A stretch of DNA of 64,000 nucleotides from Verrucomicrobiota bacterium. GTDB lineage: Bacteria > Verrucomicrobiota > Verrucomicrobiia > Limisphaerales > JADJPG01. Below, piece by piece: positions 35,403 through 44,129 of this stretch. The translations under genes were made by a program, and so were the position numbers. How positions within the stretch are numbered: the first letter of the stretch is position 1; each line of letters starts with the position of its first letter. The notes beneath the pieces are model-generated. The model was not told where the DNA came from, searched no databases, and was given only the letters and a program-made list of their open reading frames with translations. The stretch spans positions 168,565-232,564 of the forward strand of contig JADJPG010000004.1 in the NCBI GenBank assembly GCA_016713365.1, written 5' to 3'.

Positions 35403-37904
35403 TCAATTCACCTGCGGCGTGACGTGGCTGAAGAACACCTGGGTCAGCAGTTCGGAGACGCCTCCCATGCCGATGAGCACGCGTTCGAGGAAATCGCTGG
35501 TGTCGGCAGGCGGGATGTTCTCAAAACCGGAGGCCTCGAACTCGCGGAGTTCGCCGGCAATGTGCGAGACGCGGCGGCGGAGCAGGGCCACGCCATCGCG
35601 ATGCGCGCCGTCGGGCAAGCCGCGGGCGTGTTCCTCGATGCGCGAGAGCTGGAAGGCGAGCGAGCGCGGATTGGTCGGTTCACTGACGAGAAGTTCCAAC
35701 ATGCCGGAGGTGCTGGCCTCATAGAAGTAACGACGGCGGTAGGTCATCACGCTGTCGCAGATTTCCAGCGCGGGCTCCAGCAGGCGCTCGGTGCGTTCGC
35801 CGCAGTCGAGCACGGCGCGGAGGAGTTGCGCGACGTTGGAGGCGCGTTCGATGCGGCGGCCGAGATCGAGAAACACCCAGCCGTGGCCGCGTGTCATGTT
35901 CTCCATCTCCATTCCGTTAAACGCTGCGAGGTCGAGCACGAGCGTGTTCAGCATCGACGCGGCGTAAACGAGCGGCAGGCGGCCGGTCTTCGGCTTCGCG
36001 TCGGGCTCCAGATGATTGAGAATGCGCCAGGTGTCGGCGGAGAGACGATAGCGCACAGAGAACGCGGCGAAGTGAATCCGCCCGAGCAGATCGCGCACGC
36101 CGAAGGAATGGTCGTCCTTGTAGAGCATGCCGAGGACTTCCTCCTGCAAGCGTTCGCGCAGCGGCGTGGTCTCGGCGGTGAGATGGACGTGGTTTAGGCG
36201 CGTGAGCAACTCGGCCAGCGCGCTGATGCGTTCGTGGCTGCCGGCGCCGGTGTCATCCGAGAGACGGCCAACCGAGCAGCGTGCAGTGCGGACGACGTTC
36301 TCGAGACGTTCGGCGTAGCGTCCGAGCCAGAAGAAATTGTCTGCGGTGCGGCTCGGCAAATCTGAGGCGGTGCGTTCCACGGACGGCGCGATCGCCGGGA
36401 CGGATTGGATGGACAACGTTTCATCGTCGGCTGCGGGCAGGACCCAGACGTCTTTGCACGGACCGCTGAGCGGAATCGTCGTGGAGCAAAGCCGTTCATC
36501 GCGCAAGGTGCGGGCGATGCCGCCGGGCATGACCTTGTATTCGTGGCCGTCGAAGAGGACGAACAGGCGCATGACGACCGGGCGCGATTCGGCGTGGTGC
36601 TCGGCCCAGACGGGCGCGTGTGAGAGCCGCACTTCCTCCTGCCCGACGAATTCGTGCGAGCGCTTGGTGACTTGTTCCAGCAACGCGGCGCGTTCCGCGG
36701 CAGGAAGGTCGCGCGGGCGGGAAATTGTTCCGCCCAGCGTGAACGCCGGACGAATGGCGAGCGATTCGAGATGTTCGCGAACGTAGGCGAGCTCCCGGCC
36801 CTGGCCGCACCACCACGTGGCGACGGATGGGATCTTCAGTTCTTCGTCGAGCAAGTGGCGGCACAAGCTCGGCACGAACGGAAGAAACGCGGGGCTTTCG
36901 ACGAGGCTGCTGCCGAGCGCGTTGATCACGGCAACGCCGCCCGCACGGGTGGCTTCGACGAGGCCGGGCACACCGAGCAGCGAATCGTTGCGCATCTCCA
37001 GCGGATCGCAGAACGCATCGGCGATGCGGCGCAGGATGACGTCCACCTGTCGCAATCCTTCGAGCGTCTTCATGAACACCTTGCGGTCGCGCACGGTGAG
37101 ATCGTCGCCTTCGACGAGCGTGAAGCCGAGCAAGCGCGCGAGGTAAGCGTGTTCGAAGTAGGCTTCGCTGCGCGGGCCGGGCGTAAGCAGGACGATAGTC
37201 GGATCTTCAATGCTGGCCGGGGCGAGGCGACGCAAGGTCTCTCGCCGAAGACGAACGGCTTCGGAGAAGGGACGTGGGCGGACGGCTTCGATGGCTTCCG
37301 GAAGAACGCGCGAGATGACGGTGCGATTCTCCAGCATGAAGCCGATGCCGGGCGGTGTCTGCGTGCGGTCGGCCAGCACCCACCAGCGTCCGTCGGGCGA
37401 GCGGCCGAGGTCGACGGCGTAGGTGTGGAGGTAACCGCCAGCGGGAACATCGATGGCCTGGCAGGCGCGATGGTAGCCGGGATTCGCGTAGAGCAACGGC
37501 GCGGGAATTAATCCGTCACGCACGAGGCGCTGCGTGCTGTGGAGATCGTGCAGGACAAGGTTGAGCAGTTGCGCGCGCTGGATGAGACCGGCTTCGAGCT
37601 TCGACCATTCGTCCGCGGAGATCATCAGCGGCAGCAGATCGAGCCGCCACGGTTCATCCACGCCGCGACCGTGCTGGGTGACGAAACAGGAGACGCCGTG
37701 TTCGCGCAGGATGCGGCGGCAGTTCTCGGCGCGCGCGGCGAGTTCGTGCGGGCCGAGCTTCTCGAGGGATTCGGAAAGAGTTTTCCAATGCGCGCGCGGC
37801 TGGCGTTTTTCCGAGAAGAACTCGTCGAAGAAGCCGCCCCCCATCCGTCCTGTTCCGAACAGTGACGACTGCGTCGTGGTGGAGGAGGACTGCGATTGGT
37901 TCAT
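35403..37904 (-). CDS. Circularly permuted ATP-grasp / alpha-E domain fusion
   Basis: 833 residues. The N-terminal part (about 1-480) is a circularly permuted ATP-grasp enzyme: GGGFFDEFF at the start, then LADRTQTPPGIGFMLENR, VLLTPGPRSEAYFEHAYLAR, VEGDDLTVRD and LPFVPSLCRHLL. The C-terminal part (about 520-833) is an all-helical alpha-E domain (LPSRTADNFFWLGRYAERLENVVR, then MTRGHGWVFLDLGRRIERASNV). In other genomes, including elsewhere in this window, these are two separate genes. ATP-grasp enzymes of this group are predicted amide or peptide ligases; the substrate is unknown. Confidence 0.9.
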   Translation of the reverse strand: MNQSQSSSTTTQSSLFGTGRMGGGFFDEFFSEKRQPRAHWKTLSESLEKLGPHELAARAENCRRILREHGVSCFVTQHGRGVDEPWRLDLLPLMISADEWSKLEAGLIQRAQLLNLVLHDLHSTQRLVRDGLIPAPLLYANPGYHRACQAIDVPAGGYLHTYAVDLGRSPDGRWWVLADRTQTPPGIGFMLENRTVISRVLPEAIEAVRPRPFSEAVRLRRETLRRLAPASIEDPTIVLLTPGPRSEAYFEHAYLARLLGFTLVEGDDLTVRDRKVFMKTLEGLRQVDVILRRIADAFCDPLEMRNDSLLGVPGLVEATRAGGVAVINALGSSLVESPAFLPFVPSLCRHLLDEELKIPSVATWWCGQGRELAYVREHLESLAIRPAFTLGGTISRPRDLPAAERAALLEQVTKRSHEFVGQEEVRLSHAPVWAEHHAESRPVVMRLFVLFDGHEYKVMPGGIARTLRDERLCSTTIPLSGPCKDVWVLPAADDETLSIQSVPAIAPSVERTASDLPSRTADNFFWLGRYAERLENVVRTARCSVGRLSDDTGAGSHERISALAELLTRLNHVHLTAETTPLRERLQEEVLGMLYKDDHSFGVRDLLGRIHFAAFSVRYRLSADTWRILNHLEPDAKPKTGRLPLVYAASMLNTLVLDLAAFNGMEMENMTRGHGWVFLDLGRRIERASNVAQLLRAVLDCGERTERLLEPALEICDSVMTYRRRYFYEASTSGMLELLVSEPTNPRSLAFQLSRIEEHARGLPDGAHRDGVALLRRRVSHIAGELREFEASGFENIPPADTSDFLERVLIGMGGVSELLTQVFFSHVTPQVN

Positions 37905-37988
37905 GCGCGCGATGGAGTTTAACCGCAGGCGAACATCGCGGCAACCGAACCCGTAAATTTCTTCACCAGCCGATGGCCTGCGGTCGGG

Positions 37989-40900
37989 TCATCCATTCCT
38001 TAGATCGAGCGTGAAGGGGAGCTCGGGATTCAGCACTGCTTCCGGCGCGAGGAACTTGCCCTGGCTGGCGCCGTGCGTGAAGAAGCGGGCCAGGCGACGG
38101 CTCTCGGCTTCGTAGCTGTTCACCGGAAAGGTGTCGTAACTGCGGCCGCCTGGGTGCGCGACGTGATATTGGCAGCCACCGAGCGAGCGCTTGTTCCATG
38201 TATCGTAGAGATCAAAGATAAGCGGGGCGTGCGGCGCGATTGTCGGTTGCAGACATTCGGGCGGTTGCCACGCGCGGTAGCGAACCCCTGCGACGCCTTC
38301 GCCGTTGGTGCCAGTGGGATGGAGCGGGATGCGCCGGCCGTTCACAGTGAGGGCAAACCGATTACCAGCGAGGCCGCGAGCCTTGACCTGAAGACGTTCG
38401 AGCGAGCTGTCCACGTAACGAACGGTCGCGCCACCGCCGGGTTCTTCGCCGAGGACATGCCAGGGTTCGAGCGCGGTGCGGAGTTCCACTTCGACGTCGC
38501 GTTGGGCGAAATCGCCGATGCGCGGGAAGCGAAACTCAAAGTGCGGCGCGAACCAGTCGAACTCGAACGGATAACCGGCGTCGCGCAGGTCGCGGATGAC
38601 GTCCTTGAAATCGGTCTCGCAGAAGTGCGGGAGCATCCAGCGGTCGTGGATGTCCGTGCCCCAGCGCACGAGACCGTTTTTGTAGGGTTCCTTCCAGAAC
38701 TTGCTGACGAGGCCGCGCAGCAGGAGATGCTGCGCAAGGCTCATGCGCGCGTGCGGCGGCATTTCGAAGGCGCGCATTTCGACGAGACCGAGCCGACCGG
38801 TCGCGCTCTCAGGAGCGTAAAGCTTGTCGATGCTGAACTCGGAACGGTGGGTGTTGCCGCTCGCGTCGATCAGCAAGTTGCGGAAGAGGCGATCGCAAAT
38901 CCAAGGCGGCGTGTAGCCGAACTGACCGATGTTGCGGTCGAGTTCCTTGAAGGCGATCTCGAGTTCGTAGAGCGAATCGTTGCGAGCCTCGTCGATGCGT
39001 GGGGCTTGTGAAGTCGGGCCTATGAAGAGTCCGCTGAAGAGCCAGCTCAGCGAAGGATGATTCTGCCAGTAGGCGAGCAGCGACCGGAGTAGATCGGGCC
39101 GGCGCAGGATGGGCGAGTCGGACGGTGTTTCGCCACCGATGATGATGTGGTTGCCGCCGCCAGTGCCGGTGTGGCGACCGTCCACCATGAACTTCTCCGT
39201 GCCGAGCCGCGTCTGGCGCGCTTCCTCGTAGAGCACGGTGGTGCGATCGACGAGTTCATCCCACGACTTGCTGGGATGCAGGTTCACCTCGATGACGCCG
39301 GGGTCGGGCGTGACGGCGAGCTTGTTCAGGCGCGGATCTTTTGGCGGCGCCTCGCCTTCGATGACGATAGGCAGGCCGAGTTCGGTGACGGCGGTTTCGA
39401 TGCCGGCGATGAGGTCGAGATAATCTTCCGTCGCGGCGACCGGCGGCATGAAGACATGCAAACGACCGTCGCGCGGCTCGACGCACAGCGCGGTGCGGAC
39501 AATCCACGGCGCGCTTTCGCCCTGCACGGGACGGCGGTTCGGATCGAAGTCCGGCGGCAAGGGCGGGAGTTCAACGCGCTGATCTTCGAGGTCACTGAGT
39601 TGCTGGGCGCGCTGGCCGGGGCCGTAACCGACAGGCGTCGGCGCGCCTTTGCCCCGGAGGAAACGCTGGCCGGTCGTCTCGGGCTCGCGAACTTTGTAGG
39701 GAAACTCCTTCGGCAGCGGCGGGAGCTTTTGCGTCGGGTCCGGCGGATGCACCCACGGAAAATCTTTCTCCGCGACCCACGGAATGGAATCGAGCGGCAG
39801 GCGCAGGCCCATGGCGGAATCGCCGGGGATGAGCCACAGCGTATCGTCGTCGCGCAGGAACCACGCGCCGGACATCCAGCCCTGCTGGTTGCCGTACATC
39901 GCGCGCTTGATGGGCAGCGCGTAGCCGGTGACTTCGCCGAGACCTTTTTGGAAGAGCCGCGCGATGCGATCGCGCTCGAGCTTGTCCTTCAGATTCGATT
40001 TCTCCGGCGTGACATTCGAGGGGAAGCGGCGTTCCTTCCACATGTAGTAGAAGGCGTCTTCGTAGCCGGGCAGCATGTATTTCGGATCGCAGCCGACGAC
40101 GCGCGCGATGCGGTCGAGCAAGGCTTTCGCGTCCTTCGCGCCGTGACCGTAGTCCTTCGACTCATCGGCGATGAGCGCGTCGTCCTTCCAGATCGGCACG
40201 CCGTCCTTGCGCCAGTAACAGCCGAGCGCGTAGCGCGGGAGCTGCTCGCCGGGATACCACTTGCCCTGGCCGTAGTGCAGCAGCGCGCCGGGAGCCCACT
40301 TGGTGCGGAGACGCTTGATGAGTTCGCCCGACAGCACGCGCTTCTTGTGCGAGACGGCGGTGAAGTTCCATTCCGGACCGTCCGGGTCATCGACGGAAAC
40401 AAACGTCGGCTCGCCGCCCATCGTGAGGCGCACGTCGCCTTTCTTCAGATCGGCGTCGATGGCGTGGCCGAGCTTCTCGATCTCGGTCCATTGTTCCTCG
40501 GTGTAAGGCTTGGTGACGCGCGGCGATTCGTAGATGCGCGTGACCTTCATCTCGTGATGCAGCTTCGACTCGCACTTGTCGATCGCGCCGCTCACGGGCG
40601 CTGCGGTGCTGGGCTCTGGCGTGCAACTGAGCGGGATGTGACCTTCGCCGGCGAGCAGGCCGCTGGTGGGGTCGAAACCAATCCAGCCGGCGCCCGGGAG
40701 ATAGACTTCGCACCAGGCGTGAAGATCGGTGAAATCGATTTCGGTGCCGCTCGGGCCGTCGAGGGATTTCACGTCTGGCGTGAGCTGGATGAGGTAGCCG
40801 CTGACGAAGCGCGACGCCAAACCGAAGTGGCGCAGCAACTGGACGAGGAGCCAGCCGGAATCGCGGCAGGAACCGCTGAGCTTGGTGAGCGTCTCCTCGG

Positions 40901-41546
40901 GCGACTGCACGCCGGGTTCGAGGCGGATGAGATACTTGATGTCGTGCTGGAGCCGCTGGTTGATGGCGACGAGAAAGTCGATGGTGCGGAGTTCCTTCGC
41001 CGGAGTGCTGGCTGCAGGTTTGGCTGCGGCTGCGGCTCCTTCGACCGCAATGTGCCCGCCTTCATGACGGACATCGGTGCGGTGGAGCGAAGTCGACGTG
41101 GGCGCGTGCGCGAGAGTTTCCGGATGGCCGAGAATGTCGCGCTTCAAGGCCGCGAGGTAGGCGGCTAGATTCGGGGACAACGCGCACGGCTCAAGAAACG
41201 GCGTGAGATCCTTCTTGGTCGTCGCGTCGTAGGTGAACGGGAAATTCGTCGCTGCGTCCTCGATGAAGAAATCGAACGGATTGAGCACCGACATCTCGGC
41301 GACGACCTCCACTTCCACGGAGAACTCCTTCATCCGGTCGGGGAAGACGAGGCGCGCGTTCCAGTTGGCGAAGGGATCCTGCTGCCAATTGATGAAGTGT
41401 TCGCCGCCCGTGATCTTCTGCGAGTAGCTGAGGATCTTGGTCCGGCAATGCGGGGCCGGCCGCAACCGTACGACATGCGGACCGTGTCCGACCGGCTTGT
41501 CGTAGGTGTAATGGGTCTTGTGGTAGAGGGCGACGTGAATGGACAT
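37989..41546 (-). CDS. Transglutaminase-DUF2126 protein
   Basis: 1185 residues. The N-terminal transglutaminase part (about 1-300) starts IHVALYHKTHYTYDKPVG and has the triad C227 (LSGSCRDSGW), H276 (TDLHAWCEVY) and D292 (IGFDPTSG). The remainder is the large DUF2126 domain typical of the COG1305/COG4196-type fusion (LTMGGEPTFVSVDDPDGPEWN, GKWYPGEQLPRYALGCYW, TGTGGGNHIIIGG, LYDTWNKRSLGGCQYHVAHP). No catalytic role is established for DUF2126. It lies in the middle of the ATP-grasp/alpha-E cluster, 84 bp upstream of the fusion gene. Confidence 0.92.
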   Translation of the reverse strand: MSIHVALYHKTHYTYDKPVGHGPHVVRLRPAPHCRTKILSYSQKITGGEHFINWQQDPFANWNARLVFPDRMKEFSVEVEVVAEMSVLNPFDFFIEDAATNFPFTYDATTKKDLTPFLEPCALSPNLAAYLAALKRDILGHPETLAHAPTSTSLHRTDVRHEGGHIAVEGAAAAAKPAASTPAKELRTIDFLVAINQRLQHDIKYLIRLEPGVQSPEETLTKLSGSCRDSGWLLVQLLRHFGLASRFVSGYLIQLTPDVKSLDGPSGTEIDFTDLHAWCEVYLPGAGWIGFDPTSGLLAGEGHIPLSCTPEPSTAAPVSGAIDKCESKLHHEMKVTRIYESPRVTKPYTEEQWTEIEKLGHAIDADLKKGDVRLTMGGEPTFVSVDDPDGPEWNFTAVSHKKRVLSGELIKRLRTKWAPGALLHYGQGKWYPGEQLPRYALGCYWRKDGVPIWKDDALIADESKDYGHGAKDAKALLDRIARVVGCDPKYMLPGYEDAFYYMWKERRFPSNVTPEKSNLKDKLERDRIARLFQKGLGEVTGYALPIKRAMYGNQQGWMSGAWFLRDDDTLWLIPGDSAMGLRLPLDSIPWVAEKDFPWVHPPDPTQKLPPLPKEFPYKVREPETTGQRFLRGKGAPTPVGYGPGQRAQQLSDLEDQRVELPPLPPDFDPNRRPVQGESAPWIVRTALCVEPRDGRLHVFMPPVAATEDYLDLIAGIETAVTELGLPIVIEGEAPPKDPRLNKLAVTPDPGVIEVNLHPSKSWDELVDRTTVLYEEARQTRLGTEKFMVDGRHTGTGGGNHIIIGGETPSDSPILRRPDLLRSLLAYWQNHPSLSWLFSGLFIGPTSQAPRIDEARNDSLYELEIAFKELDRNIGQFGYTPPWICDRLFRNLLIDASGNTHRSEFSIDKLYAPESATGRLGLVEMRAFEMPPHARMSLAQHLLLRGLVSKFWKEPYKNGLVRWGTDIHDRWMLPHFCETDFKDVIRDLRDAGYPFEFDWFAPHFEFRFPRIGDFAQRDVEVELRTALEPWHVLGEEPGGGATVRYVDSSLERLQVKARGLAGNRFALTVNGRRIPLHPTGTNGEGVAGVRYRAWQPPECLQPTIAPHAPLIFDLYDTWNKRSLGGCQYHVAHPGGRSYDTFPVNSYEAESRRLARFFTHGASQGKFLAPEAVLNPELPFTLDLRNG

Positions 41547-41551
41547 GATTG

Positions 41552-41645
41552 AGTAAGTCAGTGAACCAGTAGGGCAGTAAACAGTGAGTCAGGCTTGGCA
41601 TCCATTGCCGGCCACTGACTGCTGATTACTGGTTCACTGATTACT
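41552..41645. repeat. Intergenic hairpin with 14-bp perfect arms
   Basis: TCAGTGAACCAGTA (41558-41571) is exactly complementary to TACTGGTTCACTGA (41627-41640). With one bulge, pairing extends to 19 of 20 bases outward. The 55-base centre contains further partly complementary words (AGTGAGTCAGGC, GCCACTGACTGC). It fills most of the 124 bp between pfkA and the transglutaminase-DUF2126 gene. It may be a dispersed repeat or a processing or attenuation site. Confidence 0.6.
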
Positions 41646-41670
41646 TTCATCGAAAGGATTAAGTTCTTCG

Positions 41671-43071
41671 TCACGCCACGGCGGCGGCTTCCGCCATATA
41701 GCGGATGCGCTTGTTCACGTCCGTGTTGATGGAGTGATACGGCTGCGTGAGGTTGCCCGAAGCAAAGAGAGTCTGGCGCGTGTGCTCCATGTCGTCCTCA
41801 CCGATCGCGTCGGTGAAGATCGGCGTGAGATAGTCAATGCCCATGCGCGATGGCTTCATCAGATGCGCGTCGTAGAGCGAAAGGTGCATCGAGCGGGCGT
41901 GGATGAGACCCCAGCGATCGCGAAAACGGTTCGCGTCGAAGCCGTCCACGTGGAAGCCCTTAGTCGAATTGTATTGGAGAATCGAGACGGCGTTGTTGCG
42001 GCCTTCGGCGAGGAGTTCGACCGCTTTCGCGCCCTGCTGGGCGGCGTAGAAACGGTCGAAGAGAATCGGGCGTCCGCCGCGCTGGGTATGGCCGACTTTG
42101 CGCGTGAAGATCGCTTCGCGTGCGGATTCGCCGCGGCGGTAGAGTTGGAAATACTTGTCGCCAATCATCTGGATGAGCTTCGCGCGGAGCGCCTCGGCGG
42201 CGCCGGTGAGCTGGACGTTGCCGGCGGGATCGGTGGTCTTGCTTTCCGCGCCCAGCTCGCGACCTTGCTCGTCGACGATGCCTTCGCCGCAGACGATGAC
42301 GACGTTCTTCTGGAGGTCGTAGGTGTGCTTCACGCGCTCGACGAGGCGTTCGAGATCGAGCGGTTGTTCCGGAACAAGGATGATGTCCGGCCGGCCATAC
42401 GCGGTGCCGAGCGCGATGTAGCCGGAGTGACGTCCCATCACCTCAATGATGGCGATGCGGCGATGGCTTTCCGCGGTGGTGCGGATGCGTTCTACGCCTT
42501 GGGCGGACACGAAGACGGCGGTCGCGTAGCCGGGCGTGGCGTAGTTGACGATGTGTTCGAGGTCGAAGACGGCTCGCGACTCAGTGCGCTTGTAGCGGAA
42601 GCCGGACTTCGACGAAGCGTCGTTCACGCGGACGAATTCATCGGGCTCGCTCGCGTAGTTCAGGCCGAGATCGTTGTCGATAGTCTTCGGCGAAAGAACA
42701 GTGGGCAGGCGCTCCGCGAGCGGTTGCAGCCCGTTCAACGTGCCGTCGCCGCCGACGCAGACGAGACCTTCGATGCCGAGCTTCTGCAATCTTGAGACCA
42801 CCAAGTCGAGGTCTTCCTTGCGCTCGGGATCCACGAAGTCGCGAGAGGAACCGATGAGCGAGCCGCCTTTCGTTGGATCGAGTTCGGGGATTTCCTGATA
42901 AAGCGGATTGAGCAGGACGTGCGGAACGCGCGGATTAAACAGGCTGTTGAAGCCCTTGATCAGCCCGACGATTTCGATCTTCAGCTGATTCGCGCGAGTC
43001 ACGGCACCGGCGATGGTCGCGTTGAGCGCCGGGGTGTCGCCGCCGGCGGTGAGGATGCCGATGCGTTTCAT
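41671..43071 (-). CDS. pfkA: 6-phosphofructokinase
   Basis: 466 residues. It phosphorylates fructose 6-phosphate to the 1,6-bisphosphate in glycolysis. Family motifs: GILTAGGDTPALNA, CVGGDGTLNG, SPKTIDNDL (catalytic D132), and MGRHSGYIALG. Donor-site residues are mixed: G110 in GGDGT is the ATP type, while K129 in PKTIDND is the residue seen in PPi enzymes and in the plant and trypanosome ATP enzymes. ATP use is therefore the better guess. Its start overlaps the stop of the alpha-E gene by 4 bases (ATGA at 43071-43068), so it is translationally coupled into the ATP-grasp cluster. Confidence 0.94.
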   Translation of the reverse strand: MKRIGILTAGGDTPALNATIAGAVTRANQLKIEIVGLIKGFNSLFNPRVPHVLLNPLYQEIPELDPTKGGSLIGSSRDFVDPERKEDLDLVVSRLQKLGIEGLVCVGGDGTLNGLQPLAERLPTVLSPKTIDNDLGLNYASEPDEFVRVNDASSKSGFRYKRTESRAVFDLEHIVNYATPGYATAVFVSAQGVERIRTTAESHRRIAIIEVMGRHSGYIALGTAYGRPDIILVPEQPLDLERLVERVKHTYDLQKNVVIVCGEGIVDEQGRELGAESKTTDPAGNVQLTGAAEALRAKLIQMIGDKYFQLYRRGESAREAIFTRKVGHTQRGGRPILFDRFYAAQQGAKAVELLAEGRNNAVSILQYNSTKGFHVDGFDANRFRDRWGLIHARSMHLSLYDAHLMKPSRMGIDYLTPIFTDAIGEDDMEHTRQTLFASGNLTQPYHSINTDVNKRIRYMAEAAAVA

Positions 43072-44108
43072 TGGCGTTGCTCCTGAGACTGCGTCTGTTT
43101 CTTCGTGGGCTTCGGAGTCTTCGAAGCGAAGAAGGTTTCGAAGATGCCGGCGCCGACCTTGTTCATCTTGGTCTGCAAATCGTCGAGGTATTCGTGCAGT
43201 CCCTCGTTCACGATTTCGTCCACGGCGGCGTAGGAAAGCTCGGAGCAGAGCTGGCCAAGCAGTTTCTCCGACGGATAGCGGAAGGTTCCCAGCGGAGTGC
43301 CACTGATAGCATGGAACGAATCGCGTGCGCCGGTGAGGCTGAAGTTGATGGAGCGGGGGAACTCCCGGTCGAGCAGAAGAAACTCAACGACGGCGCGTGG
43401 CGAAATGCGGCCGTGTTTCTTGCGATACATCTCAAAGGCGCTCGCCGAGCGGAGCACGGCGGCCCACTGGATGTCATCGAACGGCGTGCCGACATCCTGC
43501 GCCGAGCGGAGCAGGATGAAGTATTTCACGTCGAGGATGCGTGAGGTCTTGTCCGCGCGCTCGAGCATTCGGCCCATGTGGAAGAAATGCCACGGCTCGC
43601 CGTGCGTCATGGTGGCCGCGCTGATACCGTTGAAGAGATGATTGGCGTTCTTAACCTCGGTAAAGAAATCGTGCGGATTGGTGAGGGCGTTCGACTTTTT
43701 GTCGGCCGCCGCGTTGACCATCAGATAAAATTTGTTCAGCGCCAGCCACATCTCGGAGGAGATGATTTCGCGGACGGTGCGGGCGTTCTCGCGCGCGGCG
43801 CGGACGCAGGAGAGGATAGAGTTGGGGTTCTCCTCGTCGAAGGTCAGGAAGTGGATGACGTTCTCCTGCGTGCCCTTGCCGATGCGTTTCTCGAACGCTT
43901 CCTGGTCGCCGGTGGTGTTGACGAGGGGCAGCCATTGCTGGCCTTCACCAGATGGGTCGTCGAGCATGAGCTGGAGGTTCACGTCAATGAAGCGGGCGAC
44001 GTTTTCGGCCCGCTCGACGTAACGGCTCATCCAATAGATCGAGTCAGCAACGCGGCTTAGCATGTGGGCATCAAGTTCAGAAAGACCCGGTGAAAGAATC
44101 GCAGACAT
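43068..44108 (-). CDS. Stand-alone alpha-E domain protein
   Basis: 346 residues, all-helical. The family signature is MLSRVADSIYWMSRYVERAENVAR; most relatives start at that Met (residue 16, 44063), so the ATG at 44108 may be 15 codons too early, although AGGA lies just before it. The later REFPRSINFSLTGARDSFHAI is also conserved. It lies 21 bp after the ATP-grasp gene, its usual partner, and overlaps pfkA. No activity is known; it probably works with the ATP-grasp enzyme. Confidence 0.9.
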   Translation of the reverse strand: MSAILSPGLSELDAHMLSRVADSIYWMSRYVERAENVARFIDVNLQLMLDDPSGEGQQWLPLVNTTGDQEAFEKRIGKGTQENVIHFLTFDEENPNSILSCVRAARENARTVREIISSEMWLALNKFYLMVNAAADKKSNALTNPHDFFTEVKNANHLFNGISAATMTHGEPWHFFHMGRMLERADKTSRILDVKYFILLRSAQDVGTPFDDIQWAAVLRSASAFEMYRKKHGRISPRAVVEFLLLDREFPRSINFSLTGARDSFHAISGTPLGTFRYPSEKLLGQLCSELSYAAVDEIVNEGLHEYLDDLQTKMNKVGAGIFETFFASKTPKPTKKQTQSQEQRQ

Positions 44109-44129
44109 GATTCCTGCGAGGGAAGTGTG

